Positions 54,091 through 63,546 of a stretch of 64,000 nt of DNA are shown here, in pieces. The DNA lies in assembly GCF_011045115.1 (NCBI RefSeq), contig NZ_JAAKZG010000006.1, forward strand, positions 327,277 through 391,276, in the 5' to 3' direction. The DNA is from Mesorhizobium zhangyense (lineage in GTDB: Bacteria; Pseudomonadota; Alphaproteobacteria; Rhizobiales; Rhizobiaceae). The position numbers were made by a program, and so were the translations under genes. Position 1 is the first letter of the stretch, and the number at the start of each line of letters is the position of its first letter. A model generated the notes under the pieces. The model was not told where the DNA came from and ran no database searches. It saw nothing but the letters and a program-made list of their open reading frames with translations.

Positions 54091-56706
54091 CTATTTGACG
54101 CGGGGTTTTGCCCGCGCGGTGGCTGCCGTGGTCAACGGATCGTCGGGCCAGACATGCTTAGGATAGCGCCCGCGCATATCGGAGCGTACGTCGGCCCAGG
54201 AGCCGCGCCAGAAGCCGGGCAGGTCGCGCGTCGTCTGGATCGGCCGATGCGCCGGCGACAGCAGTTCCAGCGTCAGCGGCACCGTGCCGTTGGCGATGGA
54301 AGGGTGCTTGTCCAGCCCAAACAGTTCCTGCACGCGGATCGCCAGAACCGGCCACTCGCCCTCATAGTCGATCGGCACATGGCTGCCCGAAGGCGCATCG
54401 AAATGCGTCGGGGCAAGTGCTGAGATTTTCCGTTGCAGGTCGTGTGGCACCAGCGACATCAGTCCGGCCTGAAGCACGCTCGACGGGATGCGCGCGAAAT
54501 TCGCCTCGCCGATCAGGAAGGGCAGCAGCCAGTCGTCCAGCGCGGCAATCAGCGCCTCGTCGGAGACATCCGGCCAAGGCGCGCCGAGGCCCTGATGCAG
54601 CCATTGCAGGCGATGGCGCAGGATTTCCGCTTCCTTGCCCCAGTTGAGCAGCGACAGCCCATGCTCGCGCAGCGCGTCGATGATGGCGCGGTCGGCATCC
54701 GCACCCGTTGGTGGCGGCAGCATGCGTTCCGAAAGAAGGATCGCGCCGAGCCGCACGATCTCGCGCACCCGCACGGCGCGTTTGTCGCGGTCGAAGGCCG
54801 TCTCCAGTCTCTTCTCGATGCGGTGGCCGAGCGCGGCGCGAATATCGGCTTCCGAGACCGGAGCGGCGGCGGCAATGCGCGCGTTCTGGGCCTTGCCCTG
54901 CAGGTCGGCGACGACAAGGAAGGTTTCGCCGGCCAGCGGATCGGCGGCATCGAGCGCCGCGCCGCTGCCATTGGCAAGGACAAACCGCCCGCGCTCGCCG
55001 CGCGCCTTGGCGACGCGATCGGGCCAGGCGTGGAGGAGGAGAGCGCCGGCGGAAGTTGCGCCTGATTGCCCCTCACCCTTACCCTCTCCCCGTGAAGTAC
55101 GGGGAGAGGGGGGCGTCAGCGTTGCGGCAGTCCTTCTTTTCCCTGCAAGCGGGAGGGGTGACGGATCCAACGTTGACGACCCCCTCTCCCCGTTCTTCAC
55201 GGGGAGAGGGTAAGGGTGAGGGGCGACTTTTGCATTTGCCGCGGCCCGCGCCAGCCGCTCCGCCAATTGCCGCGCCGCAGTCGCCCTCGGCGATCTCTCG
55301 CCGCGAAACCGCGATAGCCGCCGCTCCAGATCAGCGCCATCGCCGCCAAGGCCGCGCTCGGTCAGGAGCACGGCGAGCTGGGCCGCCTCGCCGGCATGAC
55401 CGTCGCTTGCCGCTTCCGCCACCATATGCGCCAGCCGCACCGGCAAAGCGAGCCTGCGCATCGCCTCGCCCGACGACGTCAGGCGACCGTCCGTATCGAT
55501 GGCATCAAGTGCGCAGAGCAGCGCCTTGGCCTCGGCCAGTGCTGGCGCCGGCGGCGGGTCGAGAAAGCCGAGGCTTGCGAGGTCGGCAACGCCGAAGGCA
55601 GCGCAATCCAGCACGAGGCCGGAAAGATCGGCCTCAAGAATTTCCGGCGGCGTGAAGGCAGGCAATGCCGCCGTCTGCTCGGCCCGCCACAACCTGATCG
55701 CGACGCCCGGCTGGGTGCGCCCGGCGCGGCCGGCGCGCTGGTCGGCGGAGGCGCGGGAAACGCGCACCGTTTCCAGCCGCGTCAAGCCGCTTGCCGGCTC
55801 GAATTTCGGCAGGCGCGACAGGCCGGAGTCGATCACCACGCGCACGCCGTCGATGGTGATGGAAGTTTCCGCAATCGCCGTCGCCAGCACCACTTTGCGG
55901 CGGCCCGCCGGCGCGGGCTTGATCGCCGCGTCCTGCGCCTTGCCGTCGAGCATGCCGTAGAGCGGCACGATGTCGGTGTCGGCTCCTATGCGTCCCTCGA
56001 GCCGTTCGCGCGTGCGCTCGAGCTCGCGCTGGCCGGGCAGGAAGGCGAGCACGCTGCCGGGCTCATCCACCAGCGCCTCGCGGATCGTTTTCGCCATGGC
56101 ATCCTCGACCGGCGTGCCGGCGGCGCGCTCCTGATAGCGGACATCGACGGGAAAGCTGCGGCCCTCGCTTTCGATCACCGGGGCCTCGCCAAGCAGCCGC
56201 GCGACGCGCGCGCCGTCCAGCGTCGCCGACATCACCAGCAGCCGCAGTTCCGGCCGCAGCGCGCCCTGCACGTCGAGCGCCAGCGCCAGTCCGAAATCGC
56301 CGTCGAGCGAGCGTTCGTGGAACTCATCGAAAATCACTGCCGAGACACCCGGCAGTTCCGGATCGTCGAGGATCATGCGCGCCAGAATGCCCTCGGTGAC
56401 GACGAGGATTTTTGTCCGCGCCGTCTGCCGGCTTTCCATGCGCATGGCGTAGCCGACCGTGCCGCCCGGCTCCTCGCCGAGCAATTGCGCCATGCGCCGC
56501 GCGGCGGCGCGGGCGGCAAGCCGGCGCGGCTCCAGCAGCAGAATTTTTCCACCGCCCCGCCACGGCGCATCGAGCAGCGCCAGCGGCACCAGTGTCGTCT
56601 TGCCGGCACCGGGCGGCGCGACCAGCACGGCGCTTGAACCTTTGTCCAGAGCATCAAGCAGCGCCGGCAGCACTGCCGTGACGGGAAGTTCGGGCAAGGC
56701 AGTCAT
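54091..56706 (-). CDS. hrpB: ATP-dependent helicase HrpB with an in-frame repeat insertion
   Basis: 871 residues, DEAH/RHA helicase. Walker A is PPGAGKTT at 31-38, the DExH box is DEFH at 127-130, SAT-type motif MSATLDG follows, and QRAGRAGRTQPGVAIRLW is motif VI; the HrpB C-terminal domain ends with GFWRGSWADVRSDMRGRYPKHVWPDDP. Residues about 495-546 do not belong to the family: they are encoded by a 155-base palindromic repeat and read PHPYPLPVKNGERG and SPRTSRGEGKGEG. Frame is kept on both sides. The start overlaps the ynjD stop (ATGA). The function in bacteria is unknown. Confidence 0.93.
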   Translation of the reverse strand: MTALPELPVTAVLPALLDALDKGSSAVLVAPPGAGKTTLVPLALLDAPWRGGGKILLLEPRRLAARAAARRMAQLLGEEPGGTVGYAMRMESRQTARTKILVVTEGILARMILDDPELPGVSAVIFDEFHERSLDGDFGLALALDVQGALRPELRLLVMSATLDGARVARLLGEAPVIESEGRSFPVDVRYQERAAGTPVEDAMAKTIREALVDEPGSVLAFLPGQRELERTRERLEGRIGADTDIVPLYGMLDGKAQDAAIKPAPAGRRKVVLATAIAETSITIDGVRVVIDSGLSRLPKFEPASGLTRLETVRVSRASADQRAGRAGRTQPGVAIRLWRAEQTAALPAFTPPEILEADLSGLVLDCAAFGVADLASLGFLDPPPAPALAEAKALLCALDAIDTDGRLTSSGEAMRRLALPVRLAHMVAEAASDGHAGEAAQLAVLLTERGLGGDGADLERRLSRFRGERSPRATAARQLAERLARAAANAKVAPHPYPLPVKNGERGSSTLDPSPLPLAGKRRTAATLTPPSPRTSRGEGKGEGQSGATSAGALLLHAWPDRVAKARGERGRFVLANGSGAALDAADPLAGETFLVVADLQGKAQNARIAAAAPVSEADIRAALGHRIEKRLETAFDRDKRAVRVREIVRLGAILLSERMLPPPTGADADRAIIDALREHGLSLLNWGKEAEILRHRLQWLHQGLGAPWPDVSDEALIAALDDWLLPFLIGEANFARIPSSVLQAGLMSLVPHDLQRKISALAPTHFDAPSGSHVPIDYEGEWPVLAIRVQELFGLDKHPSIANGTVPLTLELLSPAHRPIQTTRDLPGFWRGSWADVRSDMRGRYPKHVWPDDPLTTAATARAKPRVK
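55069..55223. repeat. Palindromic repeat inserted in frame within hrpB
   Basis: The left end CCCCTCACCCTTACCCTCTCCCCGTGAA is matched by its reverse complement at the right end, and both arms go on for nearly 50 bases with nested CTCTCCCCGT...ACGGGGAGAG hairpins. All of it is inside the hrpB reading frame. Confidence 0.9.
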
Positions 56707-57350
56707 TGCGCATTCCCGATGCGGACGATCGACCCGCCAGCGGCTTCAGCGTCGGCCGCATCATGCGTCACCAGCACCACCGGCAGCGCACTATCGCGCG
56801 CCTTGGCAAAAACCAGTTCGCGCATTTGGCCGCGCAATTCGGCATCGAGCTTGGAAAAGGGTTCGTCGAGCAGCAGCATGCGCGGCGCCGACAAAAGCGC
56901 GCGCGCCAGCGCCACCCGCGCCTTCTGCCCGCCCGACAGGGTGTCTGGATCGCGTGCCGCCATGCCAGCAAGGCCGACGCCCTCGAGCGCTGCCTCGGCA
57001 AGCGCGTAGCGCGCCGCCTTGCCCTTCACACTTGCCGGAATGGCGAAGATGAGATTGCCGCCGACCGACATATGCGGAAACAGCAGCGGGTCCTGGAACA
57101 ATATGCCGACATGACGGTCCTCTGCCGGCAGCGCCGTCAGCTCCAGCCCGTCTGAAAACACCTTGCCGGAGGCTTCGAAAGCCGGCGCAAGAAAACCGCC
57201 GATATAGGCAAGTAATGTCGACTTGCCCGAGCCGGACGGTCCCATCACCGTCAGCACTTCGCCGGGTGCGACGCTATGCGCCAGCGCCACGAGCCTGTGC
57301 CCGTTCAGCGCGATCGACACATCGTCCAGAAAGAGCCCGTTCTCGGCCAT
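56703..57350 (-). CDS. ynjD: ABC transporter ATP-binding protein, YnjD-like
   Basis: 215 residues from ATG at 57350 (GTG at 57353 also possible). Walker A GPSGSGKS at 37-44, signature LSGGQKARVALARALL, Walker B MLLLDEPFSKLD, switch VLVTHDAADAEAAGG. The short length without a regulatory domain fits the YnjD/ThiQ-type importers. Follows the permease by 16 bases. Confidence 0.9.
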   Translation of the reverse strand: MAENGLFLDDVSIALNGHRLVALAHSVAPGEVLTVMGPSGSGKSTLLAYIGGFLAPAFEASGKVFSDGLELTALPAEDRHVGILFQDPLLFPHMSVGGNLIFAIPASVKGKAARYALAEAALEGVGLAGMAARDPDTLSGGQKARVALARALLSAPRMLLLDEPFSKLDAELRGQMRELVFAKARDSALPVVLVTHDAADAEAAGGSIVRIGNAQ

Positions 57351-57366
57351 CACCCAACCGCTTGCT

Positions 57367-59046
57367 TCACACCCGCATGGCGCGGCGATGCCGGAATATC
57401 AGCGCCGGCAGGAGCGTGGCAACCGCAAAGCCGATCACGGGCAGCAGCATCTGGAGAAAGGCGTAAACGCCGATGATGCGGCGGTTGCCGCCGGAGGCCA
57501 GCGCCACCGCCTCGGTGGTGATGGTTTCGAGCCGGCCTGCGCCGATCAGCACGGTCGGCAGATACTGGCCGATGGAGACGGCGAAGCCGACGGCCGCCCC
57601 AACCAGAATGGCGCGCAGCATCATCGGCAGGCGGATGCGCAGGAGCGTCGAAGCACGCGATTTGCCAAGCCCCGCCGCCACCGCCTCGTAGCGCCGGTCG
57701 AAGGCGCGCCATGGGTCGCCCAGCGACAGGAAGACATAGGGCATGACGAAGACCAGATGCGCCAGCACCAGCGCCGGCAGGCTCGCCACCGTGCCGGTGC
57801 CGACGAAGATCAGCTGCAGTCCGAACAGGAACGCCGCCTGCGGCACCAGCAGCGGCAGGTAGATCAGGAACAGCGCGCGCCGGCCCGCCCTTTTGCCGGT
57901 CTCGTCCTCGCGGATCAGGCAAAGCAGCGTCAGCGCCACGGCAAGCAGCGTCGAGAGTGTCGCCACAAGCAGCGTCGTCGCAAGCGGTGCTGCAATGCGC
58001 GGCGCGGTTTTCATCCAGGCGTTGGCGGTAAAACTGTCGGGCAGCGCGTTGGGGAATTGCCACAGCCCGGCGAAGGACCAGAGGGCCAGCGTGGCAAGGC
58101 CGGCGAAGATCGCCAGTGCCGAGACAACCATTGCCGCCAAGGCCGTTCGTGCCAGCCATCTGTCGCGCCGGAAACGCAGGCCGCAATCGCGGATGTGGTC
58201 GCGCAGGGCCGCGCCGATGTGCTCAAGCCCGATCCAGATGATGATCGCCAGCGCCGTTATACACAGCTGCAGCAGCGCACCGGCCGACGCAAAGAAACGC
58301 ATCGACAGTTCCGGGTCGCTCATCCAGCCGACCAGCCGCACCGCCAGCGGCGCCGGCGTCGTCGGGCCGAGGATGGCGGCGACATCGACTACAGACGACG
58401 AGAAGGCGATGACCGCGAATACGGCCAACCTGATCTGGCGGTAAAGCGGCGGCCACACGCCATGCACGAAGCCGGCAATGCGGCCATAGCCGAGCGAAGC
58501 CGACAGCGCCCGCGTGCGGGTAAGGTCGATCTGCGGCAGTGCCGCCAGCGCGATCAGGAGAAGAAAGGGTATTTCCTTGACGATCAGCCCCGCCATCATC
58601 GACAGGCCCATCGGATCGTTGACGATGAGCAGATCGGGCGGGCGCTGCCAGCCGGTGATTTCGGGCGAGATCAGCCGCGACATCATGCCCGACGGGGCGA
58701 TCAGGAAGGCGAAGCCGAAGGCGGCGGCTGCATGCGGCACCGACAGCAGCGGCGAGATGAGATGCTGGATGCGCGAGAGGGCTTTCGTGCCTGCCCAGCC
58801 GGCGATGAACAGCGCGACGATGCCGAGCGAAACGGCGGCTGTGACGAGCCCGGCGGCAAGGCTGACCAGCGCCGACATCATGATGCCGGGGCGGCCAAGC
58901 AGTTCGGCAAAATGGTCGAGCGTGAATGCGGTTCCGCCGAGCGCCGGCAGATAGCCGAAGGCCGGCAGCAGCGTGCCGAGCAGGCCGGCGAGGATCGGGC
59001 CGGTAAGGAGGATCACCGCCAGCGGCGGGCCTAGGCGGGGGAGCAT
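57367..59046 (-). CDS. ynjC: ABC transporter double permease, YnjC-like
   Basis: 559 residues from ATG at 59046; in-frame sequence further upstream comes from a repeat and was rejected, although no good ribosome site precedes this ATG. About 12 hydrophobic segments fall into two homologous halves, each with an EAA-like coupling loop (RTRALSASLGYGRIAGFVHGVW-type in the first, RRYEAVAAGLGKSRASTLLRI in the second). The fused two-in-one permease is the YnjC arrangement. Substrate not known. Confidence 0.88.
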   Translation of the reverse strand: MLPRLGPPLAVILLTGPILAGLLGTLLPAFGYLPALGGTAFTLDHFAELLGRPGIMMSALVSLAAGLVTAAVSLGIVALFIAGWAGTKALSRIQHLISPLLSVPHAAAAFGFAFLIAPSGMMSRLISPEITGWQRPPDLLIVNDPMGLSMMAGLIVKEIPFLLLIALAALPQIDLTRTRALSASLGYGRIAGFVHGVWPPLYRQIRLAVFAVIAFSSSVVDVAAILGPTTPAPLAVRLVGWMSDPELSMRFFASAGALLQLCITALAIIIWIGLEHIGAALRDHIRDCGLRFRRDRWLARTALAAMVVSALAIFAGLATLALWSFAGLWQFPNALPDSFTANAWMKTAPRIAAPLATTLLVATLSTLLAVALTLLCLIREDETGKRAGRRALFLIYLPLLVPQAAFLFGLQLIFVGTGTVASLPALVLAHLVFVMPYVFLSLGDPWRAFDRRYEAVAAGLGKSRASTLLRIRLPMMLRAILVGAAVGFAVSIGQYLPTVLIGAGRLETITTEAVALASGGNRRIIGVYAFLQMLLPVIGFAVATLLPALIFRHRRAMRV

Positions 59047-59130
59047 GGGACAGGTTCGGACGGCAACATTCCGCTCTGCTTCGCGGGAGAAACGCCCTCT
59101 GGAGAGCGAAGGGTTTCGCCTTGAACGCAA

Positions 59131-59284
59131 CCCCCTCTCCGTCTCGGCTTCGCCGAGCCACCTCTCCCCCGCTTCGCAGGGGCGAGGAACCCAAGTCCTG
59201 AAATGTCGCGGCCTCGCAGAACCCAGGTTCCTCGCCCCCATGAAATGGGGGAGAGGTGGCGCGCGAAGCGCGACGGAGAGGGGG
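59131..59284. repeat. Mosaic palindromic repeat, copy 3
   Basis: 154 bases, same outer arms and CGAGGAACCCAAGTCCTG core as copy 2, but the small inner hairpins are exchanged: CCCCCGCTTCGCAGGGG is on the left and CCCCATGAAATGGGG on the right. It fills half of the 313-base gap between the ynjB and ynjC genes; nothing else is seen there. Confidence 0.85.
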
Positions 59285-59359
59285 TAATAGCGGGAGCCTC
59301 ACAGAGGACAGCAGCGCCATTACTGCAAATCGCAGTCACCACTAACCTCATCACCTTGT

Positions 59360-60580
59360 TCAATTCGCCGCGCCGTAGCGCTTCTTCCATTCCAGTTCCA
59401 GCCGCTCCATCCAGCTTGGATGCGGCTCGTCGATGGCGGGGCCAAGCTCATCCGGCTTCAGCGTCGCAACCCCAAGATCGAGCGCGTCGAAACGCGCCTT
59501 GTCCTCCGCATCGAGCTTCGACACCGCCAGCACGGTCGGGTCGCCCCAGACCTTCGGGTCCTGCTTGCGCGCCTGCGCTTCCGGCGAGATCAGGAAATCG
59601 GCCAGCACCAGCGCGCCGGCCTTGGCGGCGGCGTTGTAGGGGATGGCGACGAAATGGGTGTTGGCGAGCGTGCCCGCCGGGAAGGTGAAGGAGCGCACGG
59701 TGCCCGGCAGTTCGCCATTGGCGATGGCGCCCGAGGCTTCCGCCGGGTTGAAAGCGAAGATGATGTCGACCTCGCCATCGGCGAGAAGCTGCTTCATCGC
59801 CGGATAATTCTGCGGAAAGGCTTTTCCGCCGCGCCACAGCAGCGGGTTGAGCTCGTCGAGATAGGCAAACAGCGGCGCGGTCACCGCCTCGAAGGAAGCG
59901 TCATCCACCGGCTTCTGCAGCGCAGCGCGGTCGGTGACCAATTCCGACAATATCTGCTTGAGGAAGGATGAGCCGATGAAGTCCGGCGGCTGCGGATAGG
60001 AGAAGCGGCCTGGGTTTTTCCTGGCCCATTCCAGCAATTCCCTGGCCGATTTCGGCAGGCTCGCGGCATCGGTTTTGGCCTGGTCGTAGAAGAACACCAG
60101 CTTGGCCATGCCCCATGGGCTTTCCAGTCCATCGACGGGAATGGTGAAATCGGTGCGGATCGTCGGCTTGTCATCGGCGTCGACATATTTCCAGTTGGGC
60201 AGCTTTTCGGCCCAGCCCGGCGACATCAAAAGGTCCTGCCGCTTCATCGACGAAAAGTTCTCGCCATTGATCCAGATGAGATCGACCGTGCCGGTGTCAT
60301 TGCGGCCGGTGGCCTTTTCGGCCACCACCTTGGCCACCGCATTGGCGGTATCGTCGAGCTTCACATGCACCAGCTTGACGCCATAGCGCTTCGCAATCTC
60401 GCTGCCTGCCCATTCGAGATAGGCGTTGATGTTTTCGGCGCCACCCCAGGCGTTGAAATAGACCGTCTCGCCTCTGGCCTCCTTGAGCACGTCGTCCCAC
60501 TTCGCCGGATCGGGATCCTGGGCGAAAACCTGAAAGATCATGGCCGCGAGCGCGGCCGCAGCAAGCAAAAATCTTTTCAT
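59360..60580 (-). CDS. ynjB: ABC transporter substrate-binding protein, YnjB-like
   Basis: 406 residues from ATG at 60580 (GTG at 60586 has the better-spaced GGAGG). Residues 1-20 are a signal peptide ending VFA before QDPDPAKW. AWGGAENINAYLEWAGSEI and the C-terminal HPSWMERLELEWKKRYG are typical of YnjB, a family related to thiamine- and polyamine-binding proteins. First gene of ynjBCD, separated from ynjC by a repeat. E. coli YnjBCD is of uncertain substrate; thiamine-related compounds are one proposal. Confidence 0.9.
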   Translation of the reverse strand: MKRFLLAAAALAAMIFQVFAQDPDPAKWDDVLKEARGETVYFNAWGGAENINAYLEWAGSEIAKRYGVKLVHVKLDDTANAVAKVVAEKATGRNDTGTVDLIWINGENFSSMKRQDLLMSPGWAEKLPNWKYVDADDKPTIRTDFTIPVDGLESPWGMAKLVFFYDQAKTDAASLPKSARELLEWARKNPGRFSYPQPPDFIGSSFLKQILSELVTDRAALQKPVDDASFEAVTAPLFAYLDELNPLLWRGGKAFPQNYPAMKQLLADGEVDIIFAFNPAEASGAIANGELPGTVRSFTFPAGTLANTHFVAIPYNAAAKAGALVLADFLISPEAQARKQDPKVWGDPTVLAVSKLDAEDKARFDALDLGVATLKPDELGPAIDEPHPSWMERLELEWKKRYGAAN

Positions 60581-60826
60581 GGGCACCCCATCCTCCCCGG
60601 TCTTTTCGTCGCCGCGATTGAGCATTCTTGGCCAAACCGGGTCAATGCACGCTCGCCCGGCCAACGGTCACTTCGCTGTGACAGACGGTGCCGCCACAGC
60701 ACCAGCGGCCGACAGCTTCTGGCTGATGACGCAAAGAAACTTGTCTGATATTACCGACAAATCAAAAAGCTTCGTCAATCCGTCATGCAAATCGCCTATG
60801 GCAGCGAGGCTGACCAGGACCATACG

Positions 60827-61534
60827 ATGCGCTACGCCATTTACTTCACCCCCGGACCCGACGACGCGCTGACCCGCATCGCTGCCAATTGGCTCGGCCG
60901 CAACCCGTTTACGGGTGCTGCCAGCACCGCGCCGGCAACGTCGCTGCTGACGCCGACGGAAGTCGCCTTCCACACCGCAGCCGCCCGCCGCTACGGTTTT
61001 CACGCAACGCTGAAGGCGCCGTTCCGGCTCGCCGAGGGCGAGAGCGAAGCCTCGCTCGACAAGGCACTGGCCACTTACGCGGCAACCACCGAGCCAGTCC
61101 TGATCCCGCGTCTGGTGCTGGGCCAGATCGACCGTTTCTTCGCGCTCGTCCCGGGCGAAGTATCGCCCGAACTCAACCGCTTTGCCGGCGACGTGGTGGA
61201 AAAATTCGATCGCTTCCGCGCGCCATTGACCGACGCCGAGATCGAGCGCCGCAACCCCGACGCGCTGAGCCAGACGGAGTTCCGCAACCTCTGTCAGTGG
61301 GGCTACCCTTACGTGTTCGACACGTTCCGCTTCCACATGACGCTGACGGGCCGCGTCAGCGCCGAAGAAAGCCCAAAATTGCGTGCGACCATCGAAGAAT
61401 TGTTCAGCAACGCCGTTGCTGCACCCTTTGCCATAGACGGGCTGGCCCTGTTCGTAGAGCGCGAACCCGGCGCACCCTTCATGGTGCATTCGTATCACGC
61501 GCTTGGCCGCATGCGCGAAAGAAAGACTGCTTGA
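60827..61534 (+). CDS. DUF1045 2H-phosphoesterase-like protein of phosphonate metabolism
   Basis: 235 residues from ATG at 60827 (AGGA eight bases upstream). Two HxT motifs, H59-A-T61 in YGFHATLKAPF and H170-M-T172 in FRFHMTLTG, mark it as a 2H-type phosphoesterase. The DUF1045 family is found beside phnM and phnN in proteobacteria; a plausible job is opening the cyclic ribose phosphate left by C-P lyase, where E. coli uses PhnP (inference). One base separates its stop and the phnM start. Confidence 0.9.
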   Translation: MRYAIYFTPGPDDALTRIAANWLGRNPFTGAASTAPATSLLTPTEVAFHTAAARRYGFHATLKAPFRLAEGESEASLDKALATYAATTEPVLIPRLVLGQIDRFFALVPGEVSPELNRFAGDVVEKFDRFRAPLTDAEIERRNPDALSQTEFRNLCQWGYPYVFDTFRFHMTLTGRVSAEESPKLRATIEELFSNAVAAPFAIDGLALFVEREPGAPFMVHSYHALGRMRERKTA

Positions 61535-61535
61535 A

Positions 61536-62675
61536 ATGACCACCGAAACGACACTGACAAATGCCCGCATCGTGCTTGCCGACGAAATCGTCAACGGCTC
61601 GATCCTGATCCGCGACGGCAAGATCGCCGGCATCTCCGCCGGCCCGAGCGCCACTGGCGACGACATGCAGGGCGACTACATCATTCCCGGGCTGGTGGAA
61701 CTCCACACCGACCATCTCGAAGGCCACTATGCGCCGCGCCCGAAAGTGCGCTGGAACCCGATCGCCTCGGTGCTTGCCCATGATGCGCAGGTCGCCACCG
61801 CCGGCATCACCACCGTGTTCGACGCGCTGCGGGTCGGCATGGATACAGATTCCGACATCAACGCCGCCGACATGCGCAAGCTCGCCGACGCGATCGAAGA
61901 CAGCGTCGTCAACGACCGGCTGCGCGCCGACCACTTCATCCATCTGCGCTGCGAGGTTTCGGCGCCCGACTGCCGCGAGGCTTTCGCGCTTTTTGACGGC
62001 GACGAGCGGGTGAAAATGGCCTCGCTGATGGATCATGCGCCGGGCCAGCGCCAGTTCGCCAGCTTCGACGCCTATGCAGTCTACTATATGGGCAAGCTGA
62101 AGATGAACGAAGAACAGTTCCGCGCCTATTGCCAGAAGCGCATGGCGCAATCGGCCGAAAATTCCGCGCCCAACCGCGCCGCAATCGCCGAGGCCTGCAA
62201 CGCGCGCGGCATCATCCTCGCCAGCCATGACGATGCGACAATCACCCATGTCGACGAGGCGATCTCGCAAGGCATTCGCGTCGCCGAATTCCCGACCACG
62301 ATGGAGGCGGCGAAAGCCTCCAAAGGTGCGGGCCTTGGCGTGCTGATGGGCGCACCCAACGTCATGCGCGGCGGCTCGCATTCGGGCAATGTCTCGGCCC
62401 GCGCGCTGGCCGAGGACGGGCTGCTCGACATCCTCTCGTCCGACTACATCCCGTTCAGCCTGATCCAGTCGGCCTTCTTCCTTGGCGAAGTCGTCGATAC
62501 GATCTCGCTGCCACAGGCGGTCGCCATGGTGTCGAAGACACCTGCCGAAGCCGTCGGGCTGAGCGACCGCGGCGTCATCGAGATCGGCCGCCGCGCCGAC
62601 CTGGTGCGCGTGCGCGTCGACGAGCATGTGCCAGTGGTCCGCACGGTTTGGCGCGAAGGGCGCCGCGTCGCATGA
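61536..62675 (+). CDS. phnM: Alpha-D-ribose 1-methylphosphonate 5-triphosphate diphosphatase
   Basis: 379 residues. PhnM removes PPi from the ribose-methylphosphonate triphosphate in the C-P lyase pathway. Amidohydrolase metal sites: histidines in GLVELHTDHLEGHY near residue 55, and the later HDDATITHVDEA (near 229) and MGAPNVMRGGSHSGN. ATG at 61536 follows the DUF1045 stop. Its TGA overlaps the phnN ATG. Confidence 0.95.
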   Translation: MTTETTLTNARIVLADEIVNGSILIRDGKIAGISAGPSATGDDMQGDYIIPGLVELHTDHLEGHYAPRPKVRWNPIASVLAHDAQVATAGITTVFDALRVGMDTDSDINAADMRKLADAIEDSVVNDRLRADHFIHLRCEVSAPDCREAFALFDGDERVKMASLMDHAPGQRQFASFDAYAVYYMGKLKMNEEQFRAYCQKRMAQSAENSAPNRAAIAEACNARGIILASHDDATITHVDEAISQGIRVAEFPTTMEAAKASKGAGLGVLMGAPNVMRGGSHSGNVSARALAEDGLLDILSSDYIPFSLIQSAFFLGEVVDTISLPQAVAMVSKTPAEAVGLSDRGVIEIGRRADLVRVRVDEHVPVVRTVWREGRRVA

Positions 62676-63298
62676 TGGTCTCAGCCCTCATCGAGCGTGA
62701 GCAGGCAAGCGCTGCTTTCCCGGTTCGCCATGGCGTCTTCATTGCCGTGGTCGGCCCGAGCGGCGCCGGCAAGGACACGGTCATTGCCTATGCGCGCGAG
62801 CATTTCGCCGGAGACGATACGGTTGCGTTCGTCCGCCGCGTCATCACCCGCCCCTGCGACGGCGCGACCGAAGACCATGATACGCTGGAAGACGCGGCAT
62901 TCGTTGAAGCCGCGACTGAGGGCGCCTTCGCGCTTTCCTGGGAAGCGCATGGGCTGAAATACGGCATCCCGGCGAGCGTCGACGAGGCCATCGCCAACGG
63001 CCACATCGCCATCGCCAACGGCTCGCGCAATGCCATACCAGCCCTTCGCGAACGCTACGAGAATGTCGCCGTCGTCGAGATCACCGCGGCCCCCGAGATC
63101 CTGGCCGAGCGGCTGGCGGCACGCGGCCGCGAATCGCGCGGCGAGGTGATGGCGCGGCTGGCGCGCACGGTGAAGGTCGAACTCACCGGCCCCGGCATCT
63201 CGACCATCGACAATAGCGGCCCCAAGGAGATCGCCGGCGAACAGTTCGTCGCCATCATCCGCAAAGCGATCGCCTTCGCCGATGTCGGGCGGTTCTAG
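62672..63298 (+). CDS. phnN: Ribose 1,5-bisphosphate phosphokinase
   Basis: 208 residues. PhnN phosphorylates ribose 1,5-bisphosphate to PRPP, the end product of the C-P lyase route. Walker A GPSGAGKD is at 28-35; RRVITRPCDG and ALSWEAHGLKYGIP are the guanylate-kinase-like substrate segments. ATG at 62672 overlaps the phnM stop (ATGA). Confidence 0.93.
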   Translation: MMVSALIEREQASAAFPVRHGVFIAVVGPSGAGKDTVIAYAREHFAGDDTVAFVRRVITRPCDGATEDHDTLEDAAFVEAATEGAFALSWEAHGLKYGIPASVDEAIANGHIAIANGSRNAIPALRERYENVAVVEITAAPEILAERLAARGRESRGEVMARLARTVKVELTGPGISTIDNSGPKEIAGEQFVAIIRKAIAFADVGRF

Positions 63299-63546
63299 CA
63301 CAACTCCTTTTGCTGATCGGGATCGGCCTCGCGCCGGTACCGCATACGCGTTCCCTGCGGCGGACGGTGGTTTGGATTTTCACAACAGGCGCGAGAGGCA
63401 ATATTTCGCAAAATATACTTAAATGTATCAGGAATACGCACGTCAAAAAAAGTTAGTATAAATTTGTACTTCGGTGCTAATGTAGTTCATTATTTGGAAA
63501 TCCACCCGCCAAACGAGTAAATCGACCAAGATCGATGTAACCGGCT

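Noticed and set aside
57367..59241. ynjC permease starting 65 codons upstream of 59046
   Set aside because: The additional residues are translated from the palindromic repeat at 59131-59284 and have no signal or membrane character.
60667..60682. GTCAC-TTCGCT-GTGAC as a Pho box for the phosphonate operon
   Set aside because: A Pho box consists of direct CTGTCAT-type repeats; this is an inverted repeat and no second CTGTCAT unit with proper spacing was found.
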